The position numbers were made by a program, and so were the translations under genes. The notes below the pieces were generated by a model. It was not told the origin of the DNA. It ran no database searches and was given only the letters and a program-made list of their open reading frames with translations. Shown here piece after piece: positions 1 through 6,605 of a stretch of DNA of 64,000 nucleotides (positions are counted from its first letter, which is position 1; every line of letters begins with the position of its first letter). The stretch comes from Dryocola sp. LX212. Lineage in GTDB: Bacteria > Pseudomonadota > Gammaproteobacteria > Enterobacterales > Enterobacteriaceae. The stretch is taken from the NCBI GenBank assembly GCA_041504365.1, contig CP167917.1:1488001-1552000 (forward strand). The letters are read 5' to 3'.

Positions 1-553
1 ATTGATGTGATTTTATCTAATGCATTTTTGTTTGTGCAAGTATCAGGAGATATACTCCATTCTGGAGTGTTTGGCTTGTTTCTTGCCTCATCCTGTCTTA
101 TCCAAAATGAATCGTTGGTTTCTTTGTATTTGAAATCAATCCATTGTATTGGTCCTTGAATAACTATGTTCGTGAATTGATAAAATCCTAAGATAGATAG
201 TGCGATAACTATAGAACCGAATATTGAAAGGAATATTTTATTATGTTTGGTGTTTGGTGTTTGGTGTTTGGTGTTTGGTGTTTGGTGTTTGGTGTTTGGT
301 GTTTGGTGTTTGGTGTTTGGTGTTTGGTGTTTGGTGTTTGGTGTTTGGTGTTTGGTTTTGTGCTTATTTTGTGCTTACAAAAACTAAGCCTGATTAAGGG
401 GTTCGCAATGCCAATTTCGGACACTAAAAAATCTTCTTCAGGATAGGATTTATTTAACCATGACCAAAATGTAGACACTCCACCCGCTAGCCACTTAAAT
501 ATTAGGCCTCCAATCGCGGTGGCTAAGAAAGCGTTTATTTTATCAAATTCCAT
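1..553 (-). CDS. Putative phase-variable membrane protein gene, out of frame at a heptamer tract, cut by window edge
   Basis: I do not recognise the family. The gene starts at ATG 551-553 behind an AGAGGG ribosome site and encodes about 65 residues of a hydrophobic, Trp-rich N-terminus (FKWLAGGVSTFWSWL). It then enters 16 copies of a 7-bp repeat, read as (NTKHQTP)n. In the present register translation stops at 209-211, giving 114 aa. One frame over, the DNA left of the tract is open to base 1. That frame encodes a clear membrane segment (IFLSIFGSIVIALSILGFY) followed by a polar domain containing WIDFKYKETNDSFW. Because 7 is not a multiple of 3, loss of one repeat or gain of two would join the two parts. 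Inference: a slipped-strand ON/OFF gene, now OFF. It sits immediately upstream of a gpV remnant, the same place where the intact prophage carries its FRG gene, so it is probably a lysogen-expressed cargo gene. It could instead be simply decayed. Confidence 0.6.
245..356. repeat. Heptanucleotide tandem repeat, 16 perfect copies of GTTTGGT
   Basis: Sixteen uninterrupted units occupy 112 bp with no mismatches. Perfect identity implies recent expansion or ongoing slippage. The tract lies inside the leftward gene at 1-553, and each unit gained or lost shifts the reading frame by one. Fifteen or eighteen copies would fuse the N-terminal part to the downstream transmembrane frame. Copy number could be miscounted in a short-read assembly. 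Confidence 0.95.
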
Positions 554-589
554 CTGGGTATCCCTCTTTGTTAACTACCAGTGAGTATA

Positions 590-607
590 TGTATCAAAGA
601 CCAGACA
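590..607 (+). promoter_or_regulatory. Ogr/Delta-type late-promoter box ahead of the gpV remnant
   Basis: TGT, twelve bases, then ACA, followed by a further A. This matches the P2 late-activator pattern and lies about 46 bp upstream of the remnant gpV start. The same spacing is seen at the intact gpV gene (box 21894-21913, start 21959). It supports the view that this stretch was once the V promoter of another P2-type prophage. Confidence 0.5.
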
Positions 608-653
608 ATGAAGCCCCGTTCTTTAAATAGGAAATTACGGGCAATCTGACACC

Positions 654-809
654 ATGAATACACAACTCGCAGAAATCATGCGCCTTATCACCAATCTGAT
701 CCGCACCGGCACCGTGACCGAAGTGGACCGGGAGAACTGGCTGTGCCGGGTGAAAACGGGCGATCTGGAAATCAACTGGATTAACTGGCTGACACTGTGT
801 CCATGCTAA
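654..809 (+). pseudogene. V: Remnant 5' end of baseplate gene V from a second P2-type prophage
   Basis: From the ATG at 654 to about 800 the DNA is closely similar to the first ~147 bp of the intact gene V at 21959, including the shared peptide EIMRLITNLIRTG and the VDRENWLCRVKTGDLE segment. Similarity then ends abruptly and the frame closes at 807-809 after 51 codons, against 192 aa for the intact copy. Read with the gpD scrap at 947-964 and the phage-end sequence before 1020, it shows that a neighbouring P2-type prophage lost nearly everything between V and D. Confidence 0.85.
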
Positions 810-946
810 TTGACCTGTCCCAGAAACTGGCTCTGTTTCCCATTCTATGCCAACTATAGCAATGCATAGCGTGCAGCAAAAAGCATTACAAATGCCCGCA
901 GTGGGGCATGTCTTCCTTCACTTAGCAACGGGTAAAAGGGCGGGTA

Positions 947-964
947 GATCTCTATACGGAAATG
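947..964 (+). pseudogene. D: Scrap of late control gene D from the decayed prophage
   Basis: Eighteen consecutive bases are identical to 33928-33945 in gene D, where they encode the LYTEMPV region near the gpD C-terminus. The flanks do not continue the gene, so this is a deletion fragment. Its position between the V remnant and a phage right-end sequence agrees with P2 gene order. Confidence 0.6.
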
Positions 965-1019
965 TTGGTCTAGGTGTAGGGTAACTTACTGATATGAGAG
1001 GTTATAAATTGCAAGCAAC

Positions 1020-1030
1020 AAAAAACCCAT
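1020..1030. other. Left attachment core (attL, or hybrid att between tandem prophages)
   Basis: The core AAAAAACCCAT recurs exactly at 34479-34489. The ~35 bp before it (GATATGAGAGGTTATAAATT and following) closely resemble the ~35 bp before the right core. The left side of this junction is therefore another phage right end rather than host DNA, as expected where two prophages sharing a site sit in tandem. The core corresponds to the U-tract and last stem bases of the rybB terminator. Confidence 0.75.
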
Positions 1031-1124
1031 TTATATAAACTGGTTAGTAAAAACAATGAGTTACTTGTTTATCAATCACTTAACTTGGCGGTGAGTGGGG
1101 AGGAAATAGGGGGATTACCAACCT

Positions 1125-1144
1125 CTGCCGCCATTTTGTCGCCA
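1125..1144. repeat. 20-bp direct repeat near prophage left end (copy 1)
   Basis: CTGCCGCCATTTTGTCGCCA is identical to 34401-34420. This copy lies 94 bp inside the left core; the other lies 58 bp before the right core. In circular phage DNA the two would flank the attachment core in direct orientation. They could be integrase arm sites, but this is inference. Confidence 0.6.
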
Positions 1145-1364
1145 CTGTATTTCAGATGGGCCTTACTTGATGCGTCAGGCTTTTTCTCTTCTGCCCGATC
1201 TACTATAGCTTCCTGCTTCTACCCCTTCTAAGTCTGAGAGCACAGTGATGCTTGCTACTGTGCTCCATGAAATTTGGGCAATCCCCAGGGATTTCGACGC
1301 ATGTGTGAAGAGGGTAGAACAGCCGCTATGTGCCAGAAGCGGACATTGCTAAGAGTCCCGAGGG

Positions 1365-1652
1365 TTAATGAAATGGAATTAGATCAATATGCAAAGCTAA
1401 AAATTGAAGTACGAAACCAAAAAGCATTAAACTGAGCGCAACGTAGGCGAAAAATTTATAACGAGCTTTTCGCTTACGGATTTTAACATTCCTCTCCCCG
1501 ACCGTTGTTCCATCTCCCAAAGGCGTACCGTCCTCCAACCCTAAAGACACACCTTCATCATGTGATGGCTGAGGCAGCCCAAAGAAGAAAATTAGAATTA
1601 CACCAAAAATATTAGAAGTCAGCCCTATTGTATTTAGTAACTCTGGTGTCAT
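1365..1652 (-). CDS. Small two-TM membrane protein, unknown, between attL and int
   Basis: Unrecognised 95-aa protein. I chose the ATG at 1650-1652 because it follows an AAAGGA ribosome site with 8-nt spacing; a longer in-frame start at 1712 lacks one. It has a hydrophobic segment near residues 8-25 (TSNIFGVILIFFFGL), an acidic, glycine-rich central loop (GLEDGTPLGDGTTVGE), a basic patch (RNVKIRKRKARYK) and a second membrane helix near residues 67-88. Base composition is AT-rich compared with the structural genes. Position outside int at the very end of the prophage suggests a lysogenic-conversion cargo gene. Function unknown. Confidence 0.55.
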   Translation of the reverse strand: MTPELLNTIGLTSNIFGVILIFFFGLPQPSHDEGVSLGLEDGTPLGDGTTVGERNVKIRKRKARYKFFAYVALSLMLFGFVLQFLALHIDLIPFH

Positions 1653-1856
1653 GTTATTTGTCCTTTGATTTTTAGTCTTGGAGGAGAAATTATTTCTATT
1701 TTCTGTGCCCATTTTCCCTTTCTCATCACACTATCAGCTCAAATGAAATCGTTATACAACACTCAACGGCCTCTGTCTGCTTTTCGCTCAAAGCTGCCTA
1801 AGATTTTGGAGACGGCTAAGCCAATTGCAAAACCCACTAACCGCACATTTGTTACC

Positions 1857-2897
1857 CTAACCAACAAGGCACATATTAGTCGGAGCGGGCATTGTTGCTA
1901 ATGGATTGTAGTGGAGGGCGGTATCAAGGTGTTCCGGTGCAAGGTGCGCATAGCGCATCGTCATCTTGATATCGTGGTGGCCGAGTATGCGCTGCAGAGC
2001 CAGAATGTTGCCGCCTGACATCATGAAATGAGCCGCGAAGGTGTGGCGCAGAACGTGGGTGAGCTGACCGCGAGGAAGTTTGATAGACGTGGAGTCTATG
2101 GCGCCCATAAACTGGAAGTAGCATTCCTTGAAAAGCTTATCAGTCTTGCGGGCTGTCAGTTCTTCATAAAGCCCTTTGCTGATCGGAATGCTGCGGTTCT
2201 TCTTCCCCTTCGTCCGCACAAAGGTAATTTTGTGTTTTGATATCTGTGAGCGCCCCAGATTTTCAGCCTCACGCCAGCGTGCGCCGGTACTGAGGCAAAC
2301 CTTCACTATTAGTGTTAAATCTTCTCCAAGCCGGTTACAGGCAGCCAGCAGTTCTGTGATTTGCTCATGCGTCAGCCAGGCCATTTCTTTCTCGGCGGTG
2401 GTGAACTTGCGCATGGTTTCTAATGGGTTCGGCTGCGTCCATTCTCCCAGCCGTGAAAGCTCACTGAACACGCTGCTAAGATAGCTTTGCTCAAGGTTGA
2501 TAGTTACCGGGTCCGCGCCATTCTTCCATTTCTCGTTAAAATAAATCTCGCCGGAAAGACGTTTGTCGCGGTAGTGAGCGAACTGCTTAGCGGTGAAGTC
2601 GGCAGCCAGGGGATCTTGCAGGGCAGCGACAACTAATTTTAGCTTGTTATAAACACGTTCCCCGGCAGTAAGGGATTTGCCGTGCAGGTTATACCAAAGC
2701 GTGACCACCTCGCTTAGTCTGCGGCGATCTGCGACTTCACCCAGCCAGGGCTTGTTGGTGGCCTCTTCCATAGTGTGCCGCTCAAAAGCCAACGCTTCGC
2801 CTTTGGTAGCAAACTGTTTACGCACACGGCGCCCACCGCGCCCGGCAGGGTAGCATTCACAAATCCATTTCCCGGTATCAAGTTTTCGTACTGCCAT
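1857..2897 (-). CDS. int: Phage integrase, tyrosine recombinase (P2/186 type)
   Basis: Catalyses site-specific recombination between phage and chromosomal attachment sites. The 346-aa product begins MAVRKLDTGKW, the usual start of P2/186 integrases; the upstream in-frame ATG at 2912 lies inside a terminator hairpin and is less likely. An N-terminal DNA-binding region is followed by a catalytic domain with the expected residues: Arg in STGARWREAENL, HVLRH at about 281-285, LGHHD and the nucleophile Tyr at about 316 in TMRYAHL. The gene ends towards the attachment core, as in P2. It is separated from the repressor operon by a terminator and has its own predicted promoter with a LexA box (2926-2954), which suggests SOS-inducible excision and integration functions. 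Confidence 0.95.
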   Translation of the reverse strand: MAVRKLDTGKWICECYPAGRGGRRVRKQFATKGEALAFERHTMEEATNKPWLGEVADRRRLSEVVTLWYNLHGKSLTAGERVYNKLKLVVAALQDPLAADFTAKQFAHYRDKRLSGEIYFNEKWKNGADPVTINLEQSYLSSVFSELSRLGEWTQPNPLETMRKFTTAEKEMAWLTHEQITELLAACNRLGEDLTLIVKVCLSTGARWREAENLGRSQISKHKITFVRTKGKKNRSIPISKGLYEELTARKTDKLFKECYFQFMGAIDSTSIKLPRGQLTHVLRHTFAAHFMMSGGNILALQRILGHHDIKMTMRYAHLAPEHLDTALHYNPLATMPAPTNMCLVG

Positions 2898-2903
2898 AAT
2901 AAA

Positions 2904-2923
2904 AGCCCTCATGTCTGAGGGCT
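2904..2923 (-). terminator. Intrinsic terminator of the cI-BRCT-KAP transcript
   Basis: An 8-bp perfect stem (AGCCCTCA / TGAGGGCT) with a 4-base loop is followed on the minus strand by TTTTATTAT. It lies just upstream of the int start codon and downstream of the KAP stop, so it should stop lysogenic transcription before int. The predicted int transcription start (about 2919) falls inside the hairpin, so int mRNA would lack most of the 5' arm and escape it. Confidence 0.65.
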
Positions 2924-2925
2924 AA

Positions 2926-2954
2926 ATTTAACTGTATATATAAACAGTGGTCAA
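2926..2954 (-). promoter_or_regulatory. Predicted int promoter with a LexA (SOS) box as its spacer
   Basis: On the minus strand: -35 TTGACC (2949-2954), a 17-bp spacer, -10 TTAAAT (2926-2931). The spacer contains CTGTATATATAAACAG at 2932-2947, which fits the LexA consensus CTGT-N8-ACAG with an alternating AT centre. LexA bound here should block RNA polymerase. The identical 16-bp box occurs at 10696-10711. Confidence 0.7.
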
Positions 2955-2981
2955 TGTTTAAAATAAGCTTTTTAAACATAC

Positions 2982-4439
2982 CTACTCGAAAGTTGTGCTA
3001 AGTTCGATCAGCTCAAAGTACTGTGGCAATAATAATGACTTATCATATGTTTTGTTTTTAGCCCAGCCTATTTTTAACATTGTGTCCAACGAATCGTTTC
3101 GTTCCAAACCTCCATCAGACCAGTCTTCCATGTAACCTCCGGCATCTGTAACTGGCAATGCAATTTCGATGTTTATTCTTGCCTTTTCAATATATTGATA
3201 TAAATGAATAGTAATGGTTTTATTCTTAAACGAATTTTGATGCCTCATTCCATTATGCATTAATACATGCACACCGGTAGCAAGCCTAGAAAGATCGAAA
3301 GTTAGTGAGATATTTGAATCAAAATCAATAATTTGTTGTTTATCGAATTTATCTGCTTTGATAAAAGAATATTTATCGTTATATTGAGAATTTATTATAG
3401 AGAGAATCAGTAAAAAATTCGAATCGAAATTTTTAGGGGATGTTAAGATTAAATCAAGCAATCTTTCATATAATTTTATTGAATCACGTAAGTTTACTTT
3501 CATTGACTCAAATATTGATGCGCAGTTGTCGATGAAAGATGTAATATCAGGAGGCGATGGGGAGATTTTTTTTCGTAAATTATCAAAATCATCAATGATA
3601 CTATCTGCTGTTATAGTTTTTAAAAATTCTCTCATGCTGGGTGTAGGTAATAAGAATCGTCTATCGAAAAATCTACTAAGGTAGTGACTTGCTGAAAAAT
3701 TACTGCCATAAACAACTTTTATAGAATGTTGTAATTGCTCTGTGTCCGTTGCAATAATAAACACTACTCCAGGAATGTTAAAAATATGTTTTGTTATTTC
3801 CAACAGGCTAATTGCAAAATCAGGTCTACATCTATCTAACTCGTCAATCACAATGAACAAAGGGAGGCTTTTATCCGTTCCATCTTTTTGTTTTATATAG
3901 CGAACCCAAGTGCTAATTCCTTTTTTAATTGTTGTTATCTTTGTGGCTTTTTCAGTATGGAGTTCCAAAAGCTTAGTAGAGAGATCTTTTGTTAAGCTAG
4001 ATATGTTTTCTATGCCGCTGATTTTTTTTATAATACCTTCGAGTAAAAGTGGTGTAGCAGTTTTTAGCAGGGGACCAATATTTTCAATAGTCTTGTTAAG
4101 TAAAGTAGTGAATTTATCTGATTGGCCAGTGAGTTGTTCTTTAATTGAACTAAATACTGTTAACAAAGGATCGTCAGAGAAATCCTCTTTCCATGCATCA
4201 ATGTATACGGTTGGATGAGCATTTGATATTGATTGGGCAAGGCGCTTGGTAAAATATGTTTTTCCCGCCCCCCATTCGGCATTAATATTTACAACTAAAT
4301 TGGAGTTTTCTCCCCGGGCAGCACAGATCTCATACAGAAATTTTGCATATTTTTTTCTGTCTAAAGTATCTGCGGGAAGATATTCTCCAAGAAATTCATT
4401 GGCTTCACTCCAGTTCCATTCAATGTCATCAATTTTCAT
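2982..4439 (-). CDS. KAP-family P-loop NTPase
   Basis: Predicted ATPase of the KAP family (named for Kidins220/ARMS and phage T7 PifA), 485 aa. I place the start at ATG 4437-4439, which has AGGAA upstream and follows the BRCT stop by one base; an upstream ATG at 4466 would overlap that gene. Visible motifs are Walker A (WGAGKTY, residues 56-62) and an extended Walker B (IVIDELDRCRPDF, about 196-208). The DELDRC pattern is typical of KAP. Long KAP proteins often carry membrane helices between the motifs, but no convincing one is seen here, so it is probably cytosolic. It lies downstream of cI and the BRCT gene on the same strand with tight spacing, so it should be expressed in the lysogen. PifA excludes other phages; a defence role here is inference. 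Confidence 0.75.
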   Translation of the reverse strand: MKIDDIEWNWSEANEFLGEYLPADTLDRKKYAKFLYEICAARGENSNLVVNINAEWGAGKTYFTKRLAQSISNAHPTVYIDAWKEDFSDDPLLTVFSSIKEQLTGQSDKFTTLLNKTIENIGPLLKTATPLLLEGIIKKISGIENISSLTKDLSTKLLELHTEKATKITTIKKGISTWVRYIKQKDGTDKSLPLFIVIDELDRCRPDFAISLLEITKHIFNIPGVVFIIATDTEQLQHSIKVVYGSNFSASHYLSRFFDRRFLLPTPSMREFLKTITADSIIDDFDNLRKKISPSPPDITSFIDNCASIFESMKVNLRDSIKLYERLLDLILTSPKNFDSNFLLILSIINSQYNDKYSFIKADKFDKQQIIDFDSNISLTFDLSRLATGVHVLMHNGMRHQNSFKNKTITIHLYQYIEKARINIEIALPVTDAGGYMEDWSDGGLERNDSLDTMLKIGWAKNKTYDKSLLLPQYFELIELSTTFE

Positions 4440-4440
4440 T

Positions 4441-4929
4441 TTAAATTTCCTGATCTTCAATTTCACCAGTTAATAACAAATTAATAAAAGCTTCTTCATT
4501 AACAATAATGGTGTTATTGTTTCTAGCTGTTTTTATTTTGGTTGGGCCAGCATTTTCACCACAGCATAATACTTGCAAGTTATTGGCAACTGACTTACGC
4601 ACCACCATGTCGTTATTGGTAGCGAGAGTTTCAAGTTCAGTGCGTATTTCTTTTTTAAATCCAGTAAAGCATATATCGAAAATTTCGCTTTTAATTCTTT
4701 TGGATGAATAATTATGTGGGTTTACGGTCGATATTGCCTTAGGAGGGTCTGGAGGGAAAGAGTTCAACTCAGTTACAACTCGATCTTTTCTAAAACTTTT
4801 AAATTTCCCCTCATCTTGAGGTAGTAAGCTTATTCCTTGAATGTAGATGTCATTCTCTGCAATATCGTGGATGTGTTGAATGCTCACATTCTTTTTTGAA
4901 TCGACATAAACAAAAATTTTTCCAGACAT
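4441..4929 (-). CDS. BRCT-domain protein
   Basis: 162-aa protein with a C-terminal BRCT-like domain (about residues 86-155). The hallmark features are an ICFTGF first strand, ELETLATNNDMVV, a LVVG-like turn LQVLCCGENAG, the TKIKTARNN helix, and IIVNEEAFINLL. This resembles the BRCT module of NAD-dependent DNA ligases. The N-terminal ~80 residues are unassigned. The start has AAAAGGA seven bases upstream. It sits 11 bp after the repressor stop and one base before the KAP start, so cI, this gene and the KAP gene look like one transcript. BRCT domains bind phosphoproteins or DNA ends, which suggests a sensor or targeting partner for the NTPase; this is inference. Confidence 0.65.
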   Translation of the reverse strand: MSGKIFVYVDSKKNVSIQHIHDIAENDIYIQGISLLPQDEGKFKSFRKDRVVTELNSFPPDPPKAISTVNPHNYSSKRIKSEIFDICFTGFKKEIRTELETLATNNDMVVRKSVANNLQVLCCGENAGPTKIKTARNNNTIIVNEEAFINLLLTGEIEDQEI

Positions 4930-4940
4930 ATAATTTCCTT

Positions 4941-5501
4941 TTATTTGATGCAGCTAATTAATACCTTCGCAATGATCTCTATATCGGTTATTGCACATTC
5001 AAATGCACGATTGCCGCCGTCAATGTGGAGTCGGCTACCAGGAAGACGTGTCAAAGTCCTCATAAGAACTTCTCCATCTATGTTCACCACCCATTTTCCA
5101 TCGCGTACATCTTCAAATTCCATATCGCAAATGAACTCTGATTCACCTTCCGAGACAACAAAAGGCTTTGTTAGGTTGGCGGGCAAAAATGTCTTATCAA
5201 ATACATAGAAACCAGCATCTTCCAAGTTTCCGTCAATAAGTCTCTTTTTAGGTAGTGAAAGGGTTTCTGCGTTAGTTACGTCTTGTTTTAGCCCCTTGCC
5301 AAAAGATAGCCACTCCAGAGATACCCCAGTTTCCATTGCACATCGCAATACCCAATCTGCAGGAAAAATATCGCGCATATAGCGGGTAGCCATTGTGCTT
5401 TTTGACACACCTAAATGGTCGCATAGAGCCTGGCGGGTGCTGTACCCATATGCCTCCACAAGCCGTTCAATAACTTTCTTACCACCGCTATTGAAATCCA
5501 C
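4941..5501 (-). CDS. cI: Lysogeny repressor CI, 186 type
   Basis: Maintains lysogeny by repressing the rightward early promoter. The 186-aa product has an N-terminal helix-turn-helix (about 8-60; ALCDHLGVSKSTMATRYMRD) and a C-terminal oligomerisation domain (about 100-180; KPFVVSEGESEFICDMEF), the architecture and size of coliphage 186 CI (192 aa) rather than the short P2 C protein. Translation starts at a GTG at 5501 behind GGGAG. There is no obvious Ala-Gly autocleavage site with a serine/lysine pair, so induction may work through an antirepressor, as 186 Tum does. It heads an apparent operon with the BRCT and KAP genes. Confidence 0.85.
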   Translation of the reverse strand: MDFNSGGKKVIERLVEAYGYSTRQALCDHLGVSKSTMATRYMRDIFPADWVLRCAMETGVSLEWLSFGKGLKQDVTNAETLSLPKKRLIDGNLEDAGFYVFDKTFLPANLTKPFVVSEGESEFICDMEFEDVRDGKWVVNIDGEVLMRTLTRLPGSRLHIDGGNRAFECAITDIEIIAKVLISCIK

Positions 5502-5647
5502 AAGAACTCCCTAACAATCCAAAATGCATTGACAGATTCCAAAAGCGATCTTAAAGTTGACCTCGAAGTGTTCTTTTGGAGACTTCACAACTAAACACAC
5601 ATAACAGCGGCTCGCCACAAGCCACACTAAAGAAGGAATGTTGCACC
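5502..5647. promoter_or_regulatory. Lysis-lysogeny switch region with early promoter and repeated operator motifs
   Basis: Divergent interval between cI and the cox-like gene. A rightward promoter candidate is TTGACA (5529-5534), 17 bp, TAAAGT (5552-5557). The heptamer TCCAAAA occurs at 5518-5524 and 5538-5544 and in inverse orientation (TTTTGGA) at 5574-5580, flanking the promoter elements. These are candidate CI or Cox/Apl operator half-sites. The assignment is by position only. Confidence 0.5.
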
Positions 5648-5851
5648 ATGACTCCTAACATTTCAATCACTCTGAATACACCACACGTCACTATTGAGCG
5701 ATATAGCGAACTTACGGGCCTCCCAGTCGATACGATTAATGACATGTTGGCTGATGGTCGTCTTCCACGTCATCGTCTGCGTAAAGATAAAAAACGCGAA
5801 AAGGTGATGATTAACATCGCGGCGTTGACGGTTGACGCACTGTCAGTGTGA
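5648..5851 (+). CDS. Cox/Apl-like excisionase and regulator
   Basis: 67-aa basic protein starting MTPNISITLNTPHVT, with a winged-helix-like recognition segment (TIERYSELTGLPVDTINDMLADGRLP) followed by a lysine-rich stretch (RHRLRKDKKREKV). This resembles P2 Cox and 186 Apl, which promote excision and repress the lysogenic promoter. I start at ATG 5648 (GAAGGA upstream); the frame is open 24 codons further upstream without a good ribosome site. First gene of the rightward early operon and divergent from cI, as in 186. Confidence 0.75.
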   Translation: MTPNISITLNTPHVTIERYSELTGLPVDTINDMLADGRLPRHRLRKDKKREKVMINIAALTVDALSV

Positions 5852-5916
5852 GTATTGTTTGCCTATCGCAGCCGATCTTGAGGTTCGATTTTGCGATAAG
5901 TTCGGAGATGAGAACT

Positions 5917-6417
5917 ATGTTTGATTTCCAGGTTTCCAAACTCGGTCATTTTGACATTGCATGCCGTGCCTTCGCGCTAAAGCACAATATTGAGGATATA
6001 GCTGCAGCTATTGGCAGCCGTCCGCAAGTGCTGCGCAACAAGCTAAACCCAGAGCAACCACATCGGCTAACGGTTGATGAGCTTTTGGCGATCACAGATT
6101 ACACCGAGGACGCGACGCTGCTCGATGGAATGTTGGCACAGATAAACTGCCTTCCTTCCGTACCGCATAACGAAGCTAAGGCCAGCAATATGCCTGTCTG
6201 CACGTTAAACGCAACGGCGGCAATTGGCTCGATTGCTCATGAAGCAATCTCACCGGAACCGATGACGCAATACCGTAAGAATGTCATCCGCGAACGAGCC
6301 AATCACGCAATCCGTAATCTCTCACTCATCATGCTGACCATTGAAGCAAGGTTACAGAATACGCCAGTGATGGCGGCGGCTGTGGATATTGTTTCTGGTG
6401 TTAGTGGGATTGTTTAA
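5917..6417 (+). CDS. cII: CII-like lysogeny regulator (186/P2-like family)
   Basis: 166-aa protein with an N-terminal helix-turn-helix (MFDFQVSKLGHFDIACRAF, then HNIEDIAAAIGSRPQVLRNKL) and a long C-terminal helical region. This matches coliphage 186 CII (about 169 aa), which activates an early promoter to establish cI expression. The ATG at 5917 follows GGAG; two in-frame starts upstream (5848, 5908) are less well placed. It occupies the second position of the early operon, as in 186. Confidence 0.8.
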   Translation: MFDFQVSKLGHFDIACRAFALKHNIEDIAAAIGSRPQVLRNKLNPEQPHRLTVDELLAITDYTEDATLLDGMLAQINCLPSVPHNEAKASNMPVCTLNATAAIGSIAHEAISPEPMTQYRKNVIRERANHAIRNLSLIMLTIEARLQNTPVMAAAVDIVSGVSGIV

Positions 6418-6427
6418 GGGGGTAATC

Positions 6428-6592
6428 ATGCAGGCATTTGTACGCTTTTTAAAACGACAGTCGCCACCTCCGCAGCTACCTAGTTTCGGGCATGGCTGGA
6501 TTGCATTACCAGACGGGGAAAAGTGGCATCCATTTATAAAGATTGCCCCGAGGCAGCAAGCGACTCGCGGTAAAAGTAGAGGAGCCAGCTAA
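6428..6592 (+). CDS. Small early phage protein (DUF2724-like)
   Basis: 54-aa basic protein, MQAFVRFLKRQS at the N-terminus, a central HGWIALPDGEKWHPF motif and an Arg/Lys-rich tail. Start at ATG 6428 with AAGGGGG ten bases upstream. It looks like the short DUF2724 proteins that follow cII in P2/186-like phages; 186 Fil, a filamentation protein, is in the same position. Family assignment is from memory of the central motif, so the function is left open. Confidence 0.55.
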   Translation: MQAFVRFLKRQSPPPQLPSFGHGWIALPDGEKWHPFIKIAPRQQATRGKSRGAS

Positions 6593-6605
6593 GGCTCCAC
6601 AATGA

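Larger units (their letters stand above)
810..1364. other. No gene: prophage debris, attachment core and left arm of the intact prophage
   Basis: About 550 bp without a convincing coding region. It holds an 18-bp exact match to gene D (947-964 against 33928-33945), then a stretch resembling the prophage right end (about 970-1019 against 34425-34478), then the 11-bp attachment core at 1020-1030. From 1031 onward it is the int-side arm of the intact prophage, including a 20-bp sequence (1125-1144) that recurs near the right end. Confidence 0.6.

Noticed and set aside
245-356. CRISPR array
   Set aside because: Repeats are 7 bp and contiguous, with no spacers.
243-446. Rightward ORF through the heptamer tract
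   Set aside because: It is the complement of the repeat; its residues (FGVWCLV repeats) arise only from the repeat, and it lacks a ribosome site.
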